A DNA stretch of 64,000 nucleotides, from contig JAZBQD010000031.1 of assembly GCA_036583965.1 (NCBI GenBank), forward strand, positions 1,188,499 through 1,252,498. The letters are read 5' to 3'. The notes under the pieces are model-generated. The model saw nothing but the letters and a program-made list of their open reading frames with translations, made no database searches and had not been told where the DNA came from. This document shows positions 23,916 to 36,010 of this stretch, piece after piece (the stretch's first letter is position 1; each line of letters starts with the position of its first letter). Made by a program: the position numbers and the translations under genes. The DNA is from Prunella strophiata. Its lineage: Eukaryota > Chordata > Aves > Passeriformes > Prunellidae.

Positions 23916-25685
23916 TGTCTGGGTTAAAATCCACTGGTTTTGGGCTTTAAGTGAACTGGGGAAGAGTTTCTGGTGTCTTCCAGGTGAGGGATTTTAAGGA
24001 TTGAAAGTTAAAATTTAACATTTATTCCTCTCCGAGTACCTGCATGGAAAAATCCCATTTCTGGTTAAAATCCACCAGTTTTGGGTTTTAAGTGAACTCA
24101 GGGAGAGTTTCTGGTGTCCTCCAGGTGAGGGATTTTAGGGATTAAAAGGTAAAATTTAACATTGATTCCTCTCTGAGTACCTGCATGGAAAAATCCCATT
24201 TCTGGTTAAAAATCCCATTTCTGGTTAAAATCCACCAGTTTTGGGTTTTAAGTGAACTCAGGGAGAGTTTCTGGTGTCCTCCAGGTGAGGGATTTTAGGG
24301 ATTAAAAGGTAAAATTTAACATTGATTCCTCTCTGAGTACCTGCATGGAAAAATCCCATTTCTGGTTAAAATCCACTGGTTTTGGGCTTTAAGTGAACTG
24401 GGGAAGAGTTTCTGGTGTCTTCCAGGTGAGGGATTTTAAGGATTGAAAGTTAAAATTTAACATTGATTCCTCTCTGAGTACCTGCATGGAAAAATCCCAT
24501 TTCTGGGTTAAAATCCACCAGGTTTGGGCTTTAAGTGAACTGGGGAAGAGTTTCTGGTGTCTTACAGGTGAGGGATTTTAAGGATTGAAAGTTAAAATTT
24601 AACATTTATTCTTCTCCGAGTACCTGCGGAAAAACATTTCTGGTAAAAATCCACCAGGTTTGGGTTTTAAGTGAACTCAGGGAGAGTTTCTGGTGTCCTC
24701 CAGGTGAGGGATTTTAGGGATTAAAAGGTAAAATTTAACATTTATTCCTCTTTGAGTACCTGCAGGGAAAAATCCCATTTCTGGTTAAAATCCACCAGGT
24801 TTGGGTTTTAAGTGAACTCAGGGAGAGTTTCTGGTGTCTTCCAGGTGAGGGATTTTAAGGATTGAAAGTTAAAATTTAACATTGATTCCTCTCTGAGTAC
24901 CTGCATGGAAAAATCCCATTCTTGATTAAAATCCACCAGTTTTGGGTTTTAAGTGAATTCAGGAAGGGTTTCTGGTGTCTTCCAGGTAAAGTTTTTTAAG
25001 GATTAAAGGGTAAAATTTAACCTTTACTCCTCTCCTGCATGGAAAAATCCCATTTCTGGTTAAAATCCACCAGGTTTGGGTTTTAAGTGAACTCAGGAAG
25101 AGTTTCTGGTGTCTTCCAGGTGAGGGATTTAAGGGATTAAAGGTAAAATTTAGCCTTTACTCCTCTCCTGCATGGAAAAATCCCATTTCTGGTTAAAATC
25201 CACCAGGTTTGGGTTTTAAGTGAACTGGGGAAGAGTTGCTGGTGTCTTCCAGGTAATGTTTTTTTAAGGATTAAAGGGTAAAATTTAACATTTATTCCTC
25301 TCCTGCACGGAAAAATCCCATTTCTGGTTAAAATCCACCAGTTTTGGGTTTTAAGTGAACTCAGGGAGAGTTTCTGGCACCTTCCAGGTGAGGTTTTTAA
25401 GGATTAAAGGTTAAAATTTAACATTGATTCCTCTACTGCACAGAAAAATCCCATTTCTGGTTAAAATCCACCAGGTTTGGGTTTTAAGTGAACTCAGGGA
25501 GAGTTTCTGGTGTCTTCCAGGTGAGGTTTTTAAGGATTAAAGGTTAAAATTTAACATTTATTCCTCTACTGCACAGAAAAATCCCATTTCTGGTTAAAAT
25601 CCACCAGTTTTGGGTTTTAAGTGAACTCAGGGAGAGTTTCTGGCGCCTTCCAGGTGAGGTTTTTAAGGATTAAAGGTTAAAATTC
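23916..25685. repeat. ~133-142-bp tandem repeat, 13 copies
   Basis: Thirteen copies marked by TTAAAATCCACCAG, at about 23922, 24063, 24223, 24364, 24506, 24643, 24782, 24924, 25058, 25191, 25325, 25459 and 25592. Spacing falls from ~142 bp on the left to ~133 bp on the right; the third unit has an extra 19-bp internal duplication. Every copy has CTTCCAGGTGAGG or a close variant in the middle, which looks like a fused 3' and 5' splice site on the plus strand. The left edge merges with the previous array. Confidence 0.95.
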
Positions 25686-27295
25686 CTGCAGAGTTTTGCT
25701 GATCCGTGGGTGAAACGATGCACAGAAATACCCATTAATCCAATCTGGGTTGTGTTAATTAATTGGGGCTGTAATTAACACACTCTGGGGGTTGTTTTGG
25801 GTCACAAGGAACCCTGGCAGCCTGGAGGGGATCCAAGGAAAAATCCCACAAAATCCCAAAAACCTCACTGGAGGAATCTGACAAAACCAAAATTTTTTCT
25901 GGATTTTTTTTTTATTTTTCTCCTTTTGTGCCCTTTATCACTGGAGGTCTAATTAATTAAATCATTAATAATTAAAGATTAATTAGTTTAACTGGTAAAA
26001 AACCCCACTCCTGATGAGAAATGGGAAATCAGTGACCTGTGAGAGAGGGAAGAAAGGGGAAAAAAAGGATCCTGCACATCCAAAATGAAAGGATGACTAA
26101 GTTCAGCTTTTTATTAAAAAAGATAAAAAGTCTATAAAGATTCATCAGCCCGCTGCTGGAAATTTCTGAATGGAAATAAAGCTCTCAGAGCAGCACAAAG
26201 CACAATTTTCACCCCCCAAAAAAATCAAAATCCTTCAAAACTTTAAAAAAAAAACAGCAAAAAAAATCCTCAAGTGGGTTCAGACTCATTAAAAAAATAT
26301 GAACTCCCTTCAAAATATTCAGATTTATCTAAATACTGAGATATTTGGGGGACAGGCTGTCAAAAGAAGGATTTTAACAAAAAGAAAATAACAATAAAAA
26401 CGACATTTCCAAGTTTGTGGCTCACTAATCTGACAGCAGCAATTGTTTATCAGGGCAGGGCAAACACAGCCAGAGTGTGATTCATTAACAGAGACTCCCA
26501 AACACCCACTTGGCACGACGTGAGCTGCAAAAATTAGGAGAAAAAGCCAAAAAAAAAAGTCTTCAATAAGTTGGGACAAAGTTAACAGAGCCTATTAACT
26601 CAAAAAATCAGGGTGGAGATAGAAAAAGGAGATAAAAATAATTAAATCATTGGTGTTTCCAGAAGGAAGAAAGATATTTTAATTTTTTTTAATTTTTTCT
26701 CCGCTCTCGAATTCAAAAGGTTCATTTGGATATTGAACATTTTCTCCTATTTGCAAAAGGGAAAGGATTTCATTCAAAACCTGCAAAGGTTTTATTGGTT
26801 TAAAAGCCAAACACAAGAAATATCAGAAGTGGACAGGAATTAAAAGGAATTAAATTTAGAGGATTTACATAACCTGCAAATTTCTGGAGGGAATTATCAC
26901 AGAGTGCCTGAGCTGGGTATTATTACCCAGCACAAAGCTGCATTGTACAACTAAATTACATTGGATATTTTATTTAAAAATAAAAAAAAGGCAAAAAAAA
27001 ATCAATCTGGTGCTGTTTTATATTCAATTTTCCACATTTTCCAGTGCTGGGGGTGAGCTGTGAAATGGAGCTCTGGGAAGGGCAGGAAATGCTGTAAATC
27101 CTAAATATGGATTGACATCAGGAATTTAAATTTAATTTTAAGTTTAAATTTAAATTAAATTTCAATTTTTTCACCCAAATTGTGAGCATCTCTCAGTTGA
27201 AAGCACGGTCAGAGACAGGGATTTTCTTCTCAGCAGCAGGAAAAAAAAAAAATAGGAAAACTGGAATAACAACTCCATCAGTGGGAAAAGCTTTG
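25686..27295. other. Unique AT-rich sequence, possible conserved noncoding stretch
   Basis: No exon recognised. The 26400-26560 part has a denser, non-repetitive pattern with TGATTCATTAACAG and AGCAGCAATTGTTTATCAGG, resembling conserved noncoding DNA with homeodomain-like and forkhead-like sites. An 84-codon minus-strand frame across it has no recognisable domain. Conservation cannot be judged from one sequence. Confidence 0.35.
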
Positions 27296-28300
27296 GAATC
27301 CCAAAATTCCAGGATGGTTTGGGGTGGAAGGGACCTTCCCCCATCCCAGGGGGCTCCAAGCTGGGTCCAGGGATCCAGGGGCAGCCCCAAATTCCCTGGG
27401 AATTCCATCCCAGGGCCTCCCCACCCTCACAGGGAGGAATTTCTTCCTTTTTTGTTTTTCTGAGGATTTTTGGGTGGGGATTTGGAGCTTTTTTTGAGGG
27501 GATTTGGGGTGTTTTGGGAGCACTGGGATACCCCAGGAATTCCTTCCCAAATTCCTCCCCATTTCCCACGGAATTCCCTCCATTCCCAGCCTGGCATTGG
27601 ATCCATCCCCAGCCCAGCTCCTCTCCCAGGAAGGAATTTTGGGAATTCCCTGGGAATTTTGGGACTCCAGGAAGGGTCTCCCTTTCCTTTTCCATCCTAA
27701 ATCCCATAAAAACCCCTCAGGATGGATCCTTGATCCCAAAATCCCAGAATGGTTTGGGATGGGATCCATGGAGCTCCAACCCCATCCCATTCCCACTCAT
27801 AAATCCTGGGATTTTCCAGCTTTTCCTTGGACATTCCCAGGGATTCTCTGGGAATTCCAGCCCCTCCGAGCTGGGAATTCTTTCCCAAATCCCACCCCAA
27901 GCTCCATTTCCCAGGGAATTCCCTCCATTCCCAGCTCTCCCAGCCTGGCATTGGATCCATCCCCATCCCAACTCCTCTCCAGGAAGGAATTTTGGGAATT
28001 CCCTGGGAATTCAGGACTCCAGGAAGGGTCTCCCTTTCCTTTTCCATCCCCAAATCCCATAAAAATCCCTCAGGATGGATCCTGGATCCCAAAATCCCAG
28101 AATGATTTGGGATGGGATCCATGGAGCTCCAATCCCATCCCATCCCAACCTTTCCTGGGACATTCCAGGGATTCTCTGGGAATTCCAGCCCAGCCAGGAA
28201 TTCCTTCCCAAAATCCCCCCAAATCTCCCCCTTTCCCAGTGGGAATCATTCCCCCCTTGCCCCTCTCCATCTCTCTGCCAACAATCCACAAAATTCCCTC
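27296..28300 (-). mobile_element. CR1-derived modules in series
   Basis: Three reverse-oriented CR1 tails (near 27300, 27740 and 28100), the last two ~352 bp apart at their CCATGGAGCTCC marks, with intervening CR1 body and the CCCATAAAAATCCCTCAGG linker. This is the same composite seen on the plus strand at 7560-8275. The long frames on both strands here are not genes. Confidence 0.8.
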
Positions 28301-28385
28301 CAGGAATCTCCTAAATTTTACTTTCTGCTTCCACTGAAAAATCAGAGAATCAGATCCAAGGACTTTTCCCTCCTTTCCAATAATT
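28301..28385. other. Short unique linker
   Basis: Nothing recognised. Confidence 0.4.
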
Positions 28386-28500
28386 TCTCCCAAAAATCCC
28401 AGGATGGGATTTGGCTCGGAAGGGCCCTCCAAGCTCATCCTTTTCCCAATCCCTGCTCCCAAATTGGAATTCTTGCATCATCCCCAGCCCTGTTCTCAGC
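28386..28500 (-). mobile_element. CR1 LINE 3' fragment
   Basis: Reverse-oriented tail recognised by CCCAGGATGGGATTTGG, GAAGGGCCCTCCAAGCTCATC and following CR1-like sequence. Confidence 0.65.
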
Positions 28501-28772
28501 TTTTCTGTGGCTTTTTTGCATCCAGCTGGGCCATGATTTGCCTGCTCCCGTCCAATTTCCCACTATTTATGCACTCAGGGGTAATTTGGCTGCTGAATCA
28601 CACAGAAAGCTCATGATTCTGTGACTTCAACCCAAAATTTTTTTATTTTTTGGGGGTTTTTTTTATTATTTCCAGAGGTTTCTGGTGCTGCTCAGAATAG
28701 AATCCTGCCCCGTTCCTAGAAAAGCTGCTGGGTGGTTTTTGTGTCCTGTTGTGGTTTACAATGTAATGTGGA
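28501..28772. other. Unique sequence
   Basis: Nothing recognised apart from T-rich runs. Confidence 0.4.
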
Positions 28773-29315
28773 TTTATATATATATAAATATATAAATGTA
28801 TAAATGTATAAATGTACAAATATATAAATGTATAAGTATATAAAATATAAAATATATAAATGTATAAATATATAAATATATAAATATATAAATATATAAA
28901 TATATAAATATATAAATATATAAATATATAAATGTATAAATATAAAATATATAAATATATAAATGTATAAATATATAAATATATAAATATATAAATGTAT
29001 AAATATATAAATATATAAATATATAAATGTATAAATATATAAAAATATAAAATATATAAAAATATAAAATATATATTATATAAAATATATAAATATATAA
29101 ATATATAAATGTATAAATGTATAAATATATAAATATATAAATATATAAATGTATAAATATATAAATATATAAATGTATAAATGTATAAATATATAAATAT
29201 ATAAAAATATAAAATATATAAATATATAAATATATAAATATATAAATGTATAAATATATAAATGTATAAATATATAAATATATAAAAATATAAAATATAT
29301 AAATGTACAGATATA
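28773..29315. repeat. AT-rich (ATATATAA / ATGTATAA)n microsatellite
   Basis: About 540 bp of 8-bp units, mostly ATATATAA with interspersed ATGTATAA and AAAATATA variants. Short runs of Tyr-Ile-Phe in minus-strand frames come from this repeat. Confidence 0.97.
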
Positions 29316-29779
29316 AAAATCCCAGCTCAGGGATGGATGGCTGCTGCCAGCCCTGAGCAATGAGGATTTGAACACAAATGAGGATTTTAAACCCAAGCCC
29401 AGGGGCAGAAACAGCAGAATCCCATCAGGGGGCAGTGACAATAATTTTCCATTTTGGAATTTTGTGCTGGGCTCTTCTTTGGGGTCTGACTCCTGCTCTG
29501 GGTCAGGGTTTTTGGGATATCCTGAATTTCTGCCCATCCCTGGGAGCCCAGGAAGAGGATCCAGGGGATTTCTGGTGGATTTTCCCAGAATGAGATCTTT
29601 AAAAACAACAGAGCCCCAGATGCTGCAGGAATCCCGTGGTGATGGGAAGGGGGAATTGCCTCTTTCCAAGCAGGAAAATCTGGGAAGCAAACACAGAGAG
29701 CTGTGAAGGGAGGGATTTCAGGATACCCACACACAAAAAAAGGGCAAAAATGAAGAATTATTGATTGAACTTCACTAAC
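29316..29779. other. Unique sequence
   Basis: No gene recognised. Overlapping short frames on both strands, none with a recognisable motif. Confidence 0.4.
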
Positions 29780-31260
29780 TGGGGTTCCATGGAGCTCAGA
29801 GCCCACCCACGACCATGGAATTCCAGAAGCCTGGAATGCTCTGGGTGGGATTCATGGATCTCAAATCCCATCCCATTCCAACCCAAGCACCTCCCCACGA
29901 TCCCAGGGTGCTCCAAAATTCCAGGACTTCTCTGGGAATTCCAGCCCAAGCTCCCCTTTCCCAGCCACGTTGGGATTTCTCCCTAAATCTGGAGAGCAGC
30001 TTTTCCCTGTGCAAATCCCACTTTTCCCTGTTGCTGTGCTGGGAAAAGCTCAGCAAGGGAAGGATTTGGGGTGGGAATTCTTCCCTCCCCTCCCTCAGGG
30101 TCCTTCAAGCTCCTCCCATCCCAGCCCCTCCCGTGGACAGGGAATTTTCCTGCTGTCCCAAAGTGCAGGATCCACCTGGCTGGAGAAGCAATTCCTGGGC
30201 TTCCATCTCCTCTGCTGGCTTCCCAGCCCTGGAATCCTGGAATTCCAGCCTGGAAGGGACCTTCAACCCCATCCCAACCTCCTCACCTCCTGTATCCCAG
30301 GGTGATCCAGCCCTGCCTTGGACACTGCCAGGGATCCAGGGATTCTCTGGGAATTCCTTCCCCAATCCCAGCCCAAGCTCCCCTTTCCCAGAGGGAATCC
30401 ATTCCCAGCTCCTGGCCCTGCAGCCCTGGCCCAAATTCCAGCTCTCCTTCCCCTCTGGAAAAGGCTCCAAGGATTCCCTGGATCCTTCCTGGAGCCAGTT
30501 GGACATTCCCAGCCTGGCACTGGATCCATCCCCAGCCCAGCTCCTCTCTGGGGAGGAATTTTGGGAATTCCCTGGGAACTGGGGACCCCAGGAAGGATCT
30601 CCCTTCCCTTTTCCATCCCCAAATCCCATAAAAACCCCTCGGGATGGATCCTGGATCCCAGAATCCCAGCATGGTTTGGGATGGGATCCAGGGAGCTTCA
30701 ATCCCATCCCATCCCACCCCAAAATCCCAGACTACTCCAAACTTTCCTTGGACACTCCCAAGGATTATTTAGGAATTCCAGCCCAGAATTCCTTCCCAAA
30801 CCCCTCCCCTTTTCCAGGGAATTCCCTCCATTCCCAGCTCTCCCAGCCTGGCCTTGGATCCATCCCCATCCTGACTCTTCTCTGGGAAGGAATTTTGGGA
30901 TGCAGGGGCTTCACTGGGAATTTTGGGACTCCAGGAAGGGTCTCCCTTCCCTTTTCCATCCCCAAATCCCATAAAAACCCCTTAGGATGAATTCTTGGAT
31001 GGTTTGGGATGGGATCCATGGACCCACGATCCCAGGCTGATCCCAATCCACCCTGGGATCCAGGGATTCTCTGGCAATTCCAGCCAGGAATTCCTTCCCC
31101 AATTCCACCCCAATCTCCCCTTTCCCAGTGGGAATCACTCCCTGGCTCCTGTTTTTTCCCAAATCCCAGCTCTCCTGGACCCCCTTAGGGGCTCTGAGCA
31201 TTCCCTGGCTCCTTCTCCACCTGAGCATTCCCAGCTCTCCCAGCCTGGCTCCACAGGAGC
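29780..31260 (-). mobile_element. CR1-derived modules in series
   Basis: Several reverse-oriented CR1 3' regions follow one another (tails near 29815, 30240, 30660 and 30990), with CTGGATCCATCCCCAGCCC and CCCATAAAAACCCCTC linkers. The 30688 and 31017 marks are 329 bp apart. Structure and orientation match the cluster at 27296-28300. The 391-codon plus-strand frame here is spurious. Confidence 0.8.
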
Positions 31261-31469
31261 TGAATTTTCCCTCCTCCTCCTCCCCTGGAACAGAGAATTC
31301 TTTGGTGTTGGCGCTGCTGAGGATCCCCCACATCATCCCAGGGATAATCAGGAATCCAGACAAGAGAACAGCACGAGATGAGAGAGGGGCAATTTTAATA
31401 ATAGGCTGACCACAGAGGTTCATTATGCAAATGAGGCAGCTGCCAAGTCATGCAAATTAAGAGCCACAA
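31261..31469. other. Unique sequence before the 41-bp array
   Basis: Contains GGTTCATTATGCAAATGAGG at about 31408-31427, which includes an octamer-type ATGCAAAT site. No gene recognised. Confidence 0.45.
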
Positions 31470-34400
31470 GAAGCCTGGAAAGAAGGATCTAAACCAACTC
31501 AGCCACCCCAAGAAATTGGAAAGAAGGATCTAAACCAACTCAGCCACCCCAAGAAATTGGAAAGAAGGATCTAAACCAACTCAGCCACCCCAAGAAATTG
31601 GAAAGAAGGATCTAAACCAACTCAGCCACCCCAAAACATTGGAAAGAAGGATCTAAACCAACTCAGCCACCCCAAGAAATTGGAAAGAAGGATCTAAACC
31701 AACTCAGCCACCCCAAGAAATTGGAAAGAAGGATCTAAACCAACTCAGCCACCCCAAAACATTGGAAAGAAGGATCTAAACCAACTCAGCCACCCCAAAA
31801 CATTGGAAAGAAGGATCTAAACCAACTCAGCCACCCCAAGAAATTGGAAAGAAGGATTTAAATCAAATCATTCACCCCAAAACATTGGAAAGAAGGATCT
31901 AAACCAACTCAGCCACCCCAAGAAATTGGAAAGAAGGATCTAAACCAACTCAGCCACCCCAAGAAATTGGAAAGAAGGATCTAAACCAACTCAGCCACCC
32001 CAAAACATTGGAAAGAAGGATCTAAACCAACTCAGCCACCCCAAGAAATTGGAAAGAAGGATCTAAACCAACTCAGCCACCCCAAGAAATTGGAAAGAAG
32101 GATCTAAACCAACTCAGCCACCCCAAAACATTGGAAAGAAGGCTCTAAAGCAAATCAGCCACCCCAAAACATTGGAAAGAAGGATCTAAACCAACTCAGC
32201 CACCCCAAGAAATTGGAAAGAAGGATCTAAAGCAAATCAGCCACCCCAAAACATTGGAAAGAAGGATCTAAACCAACTCAGCCACCCCAAAACATTGGAA
32301 AGAAGGATCTAAACCAACTCAGCCACCCCAAAACATTGGAAAGAAGGATCTAAACCAACTCAGCCACCCCAAAACATTGGAAAGAAGGATCTAAACCAAC
32401 TCAGCCACCCCAAAACATTGGAAAGAAGGATCTAAACCAACTCAGCCACCCCAAGAAATTGGAAAGAAGGATCTAAACCAACTCAGCCACCCCAAAACAT
32501 TGGAAAGAAGGATCTAAACCAACTCAGCCACCCCAAAACATTGGAAAGAAGGATCTAAACCAACTCAGCCACCCCAAAACATTGGAAAGAAGGATCTAAA
32601 CCAACTCAGCCACCCCAAGAAATTGGAAAGAAGGATCTAAACCAACTCAGCCACCCCAAAACATTGGAAAGAAGGATCTAAACCAACTCAGCCACCCCAA
32701 GAAATTGGAAAGAAGGATCTAAACCAACTCAGCCACCCCAAGAAATTGGAAAGAAGGATCTAAACCAACTCAGCCACCCCAAGAAATTGGAAAGAAGGAT
32801 TTAAATCAAATCATTCACCCCAAAACATTGGAAAGAAGGATCTAAACCAACTCAGCCACCCCAAGAAATTGGAAAGAAGGATCTAAACCAACTCAGCCAC
32901 CCCAAGAAATTGGAAAGAAGGATCTAAACCAACTCAGCCACCCCAAGAAATTGGAAAGAAGGATCTAAACCAACTCAGCCACCCCAAAACATTGGAAAGA
33001 AGGATCTAAACCAACTCAGCCACCCCAAGAAATTGGAAAGAAGGATCTAAACCAACTCAGCCACCCCAAAACATTGGAAAGAAGGATCTAAACCAACTCA
33101 GCCACCCCAAGAAATTGGAAAGAAGGATCTAAACCAACTCAGCCACCCCAAAACATTGGAAAGAAGGATCTAAACCAACTCAGCCACCCCAAGAAATTGG
33201 AAAGAAGGATCTAAACCAACTCAGCCACCCCAAGAAATTGGAAAGAAGGATCTAAACCAACTCAGCCACCCCAAGAAATTGGAAAGAAGGATCTAAACCA
33301 ACTCAGCCACCCCAAAACATTGGAAAGAAGGATCTAAACCAACTCAGCCACCCCAAAACATTGGAAAGAAGGATCTAAACCAACTCAGCCACCCCAAGAA
33401 ATTGGAAAGAAGGATCTAAACCAACTCAGCCACCCCAAAACATTGGAAAGAAGGATCTAAACCAACTCAGCCACCCCAAGAAATTGGAAAGAAGGATCTA
33501 AACCAACTCAGCCACCCCAAAACATTGGAAAGAAGGATCTAAACCAACTCAGCCACCCCAAAACATTGGAAAGAAGGATCTAAACCAACTCAGCCACCCC
33601 AAAACATTGGAAAGAAGGATCTAAACCAACTCAGCCACCCCAAGAAATTGGAAAGAAGGATTTAAATCAAATCATTCACCCCAAAAAATTGGAAAGAAGG
33701 ATCTAAACCAACTCAGCCACCCCAAGAAATTGGAAAGAAGGATCTAAACCAACTCAGCCACCCCAAAACATTGGAAAGAAGGATCTAAACCAACTCAGCC
33801 ACCCCAAAACATTGGAAAGAAGGATCTAAACCAACTCAGCCACCCCAAGAAATTGGAAAGAAGGATCTAAACCAACTCAGCCACCCCAAAACATTGGAAA
33901 GAAGGATCTAAACCAACTCAGCCACCCCAAGAAATTGGAAAGAAGGATCTAAACCAACTCAGCCACCCCAAAACATTGGAAAGAAGGATCTAAACCAACT
34001 CAGCCACCCCAAAACATTGGAAAGAAGGATCTAAACCAACTCAGCCACCCCAAAACATTGGAAAGAAGGATCTAAACCAACTCAGCCACCCCAAGAAATT
34101 GGAAAGAAGGATCTAAACCAACTCAGCCACCCCAAGAAATTGGAAAGAAGGATTTAAATCAACTCAGCCACCCCAAAAAATTGGAAAGAAGGATTTAAAT
34201 CAAATCATTCACCCCAAAAAATTGGAAAGAAATATCTAAACCAACTCAGCCACCCCAAGAAATTGGAAAGAAGGATCTAAACCAACTCAGCCACCCCAAA
34301 ACATTGGAAAGAAGGATCTAAACCAACTCAGCCACCCCAAAACATTGGAAAGAAGGATCTAAACCAACTCAGCCACCCCAAGAAATTGGAAAGAAGGATC

Positions 34401-35200
34401 TAAACCAACTCAGCCACCCCAAGAAATTGGAAAGAAGGATCTAAACCAACTCAGCCACCCCAAGAAATTGGAAAGAAGGATCTAAATCAAATCAGCCACC
34501 CCAAGAAATTGGAAAGAAGGATTTAAATCAAATCATTCACCCCAAAACATTGGAAAGAAGGATCTAAACCAACTCAGCCACCCCAAAACATTGGAAAGAA
34601 GGATCTAAACTAACTCAGACACCCCAAAAAATTGGAAAGAAGGATTTAAATCAAATCATTCACCCCAAAAAATTGGAAAGAAATATCTAAACCAACTCAG
34701 CCACCCCAAGAAATTGGAAAGAAGGATCTAAACCAACTCAGCCACCCCAAGAAATTGGAAAGAAGGATCTAAACCAACTCAGCCACCCCAAGAAATTGGA
34801 AAGAGGATCTAAATCAAATCAGCCACCCCAAAAAATTGGAAAGAAGGATCTAAACCAACTCAGCCACCCCAAAACATTGGAAAGAAGGATCTAAACCAAC
34901 TCATCCACCCCAAAACATTGGAAAGAAGGATCTAAAGCAAATCAGCCACCCCAAAACATTGGAAAGAAGGATCTAAATCAAACTTCATCCACCCCATAAA
35001 CATTGAAGAAGGCTTAACAACTCAGCCACCCCAAAACATTGGAAAGAAGGATCTAAACCAACCCATCCACCCCAAAACATTGGAAAGAAGGATCTAAACC
35101 AACTCAGCCACCCCAAAAAATCAGAAAGAAGGATTTAAACCAACCCATCCACCCCAAAGCATTGGAAAGAAGGATCTAAACCAGCTCAGCCACCCCAAAG
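31470..35200. repeat. 41-bp satellite array, ~91 copies
   Basis: Tandem 41-bp units built of GGAAAGAAGGATCTAAACC, AACTCAGCCACCCCAA and either GAAATT or AACATT. A rarer type has GGATTTAAATCAAATCATTC and recurs at 31854, 32797, 33658, 34191, 34519 and 34642; every spacing is an exact multiple of 41. The last ~300 bp (from about 34980) are degraded with indels. The array runs straight into a CR1 tail. Confidence 0.98.
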
Positions 35201-35352
35201 CATTGCCTGTGGGAGATTCCAGCACTGCTCCATCCCTGGCAGTGCCCAAGGCCAGGCTGGGCTTCCCCCTGCTGCTGGGGAAGGTGTCCCTGGGGTGGGA
35301 CAGGCTGGGCTCCAAGGTCCCTTCCCACCCAAACCATTCCAGGATTTTGTGA
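35201..35352 (+). mobile_element. CR1 LINE 3' fragment
   Basis: Plus-strand CR1 tail with CATCCCTGGCAGTGCCCAAG, GGCCAGGCTGGGCTT and the end CCAAACCATTCCAGGATTTT. It starts exactly where the 41-bp array ends. Confidence 0.85.
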
Positions 35353-35562
35353 TTCCTGAAGGCAAGGATGGAATTAATTATGGGGGTGTTCATTTTACTG
35401 CTGTTGGTAATGGATTGGAGTCCAGTTCCCATCAAAAGTGGGGCTAAAAAACCCAAAGCCTGCTGGGCAGGGGAAGCTGCTCATCCTCCCTTGGCCTATC
35501 CCAAAAAAGAAAAAAAACAGACAAAACCAAACCAGCAAACATCTGCAAACTTCATTATTTCA
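35353..35562. other. Unique sequence
   Basis: Nothing recognised. Confidence 0.4.
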
Positions 35563-36010
35563 GTTTGAAAAGACCTCCAGGATCATGGAGTCCAACCATG
35601 ACTGGTTGGCCAAGGCCACCACTGATCTGTGCCCCCAAGTGCCACATCCACAGGGATTTTAATCCCTCCAGGGATGGGGAATCCACCCCTGCCCTGGGCA
35701 GCTGTGCCAGGGCTGGGCAGAACTTTCCAGGCAGGAATTGTTCCCAATATCCAACCTGAGCATCCTTGCTGCAGCTTGAGGCTGTTCCTCTCATCCTGTC
35801 CCCGTTCCCTGGGAGAAATCCAGATCCCACCTGGCTGTCCCCTCCTGTCAGGGAATTCCAGAGAGAGAAATTCCCTCTGGAGCTTCCTTTTCTCCAGGCT
35901 GAGCCCCTTCCCAGCTCCCTCAGCCCCTCCTGGGGCTCCAAACCCTTCCCTGGACACACTCCAGCCCCTCCATGCCCTTCCTGGAGGACAGAAATTTCCT
36001 CAAAAAACAC
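35563..36010 (-). mobile_element. CR1 LINE 3' fragment, ~450 bp
   Basis: One of the longer CR1 pieces in the window, in reverse orientation: GAAAAGACCTCCAGGATCATG, CCAACCATGACTGGTTGGCC, then the CAGCTTGAGGCTGTTCCTCTC and TTTTCTCCAGGCTGAGCCCC segments typical of CR1. No intact coding frame. Confidence 0.9.

Noticed and set aside
21213..23950. Plus- and minus-strand frames rich in Val-Pro-Cys-Pro or Gly-Thr-Gly-Thr
   Set aside because: Compositional readings of the GGTGTCCC/TGTCCC array, open on both strands at once.
27296..31260. Frames of 200-391 codons on both strands
   Set aside because: They lie within CR1-derived modules, overlap each other on opposite strands and repeat with the modules.
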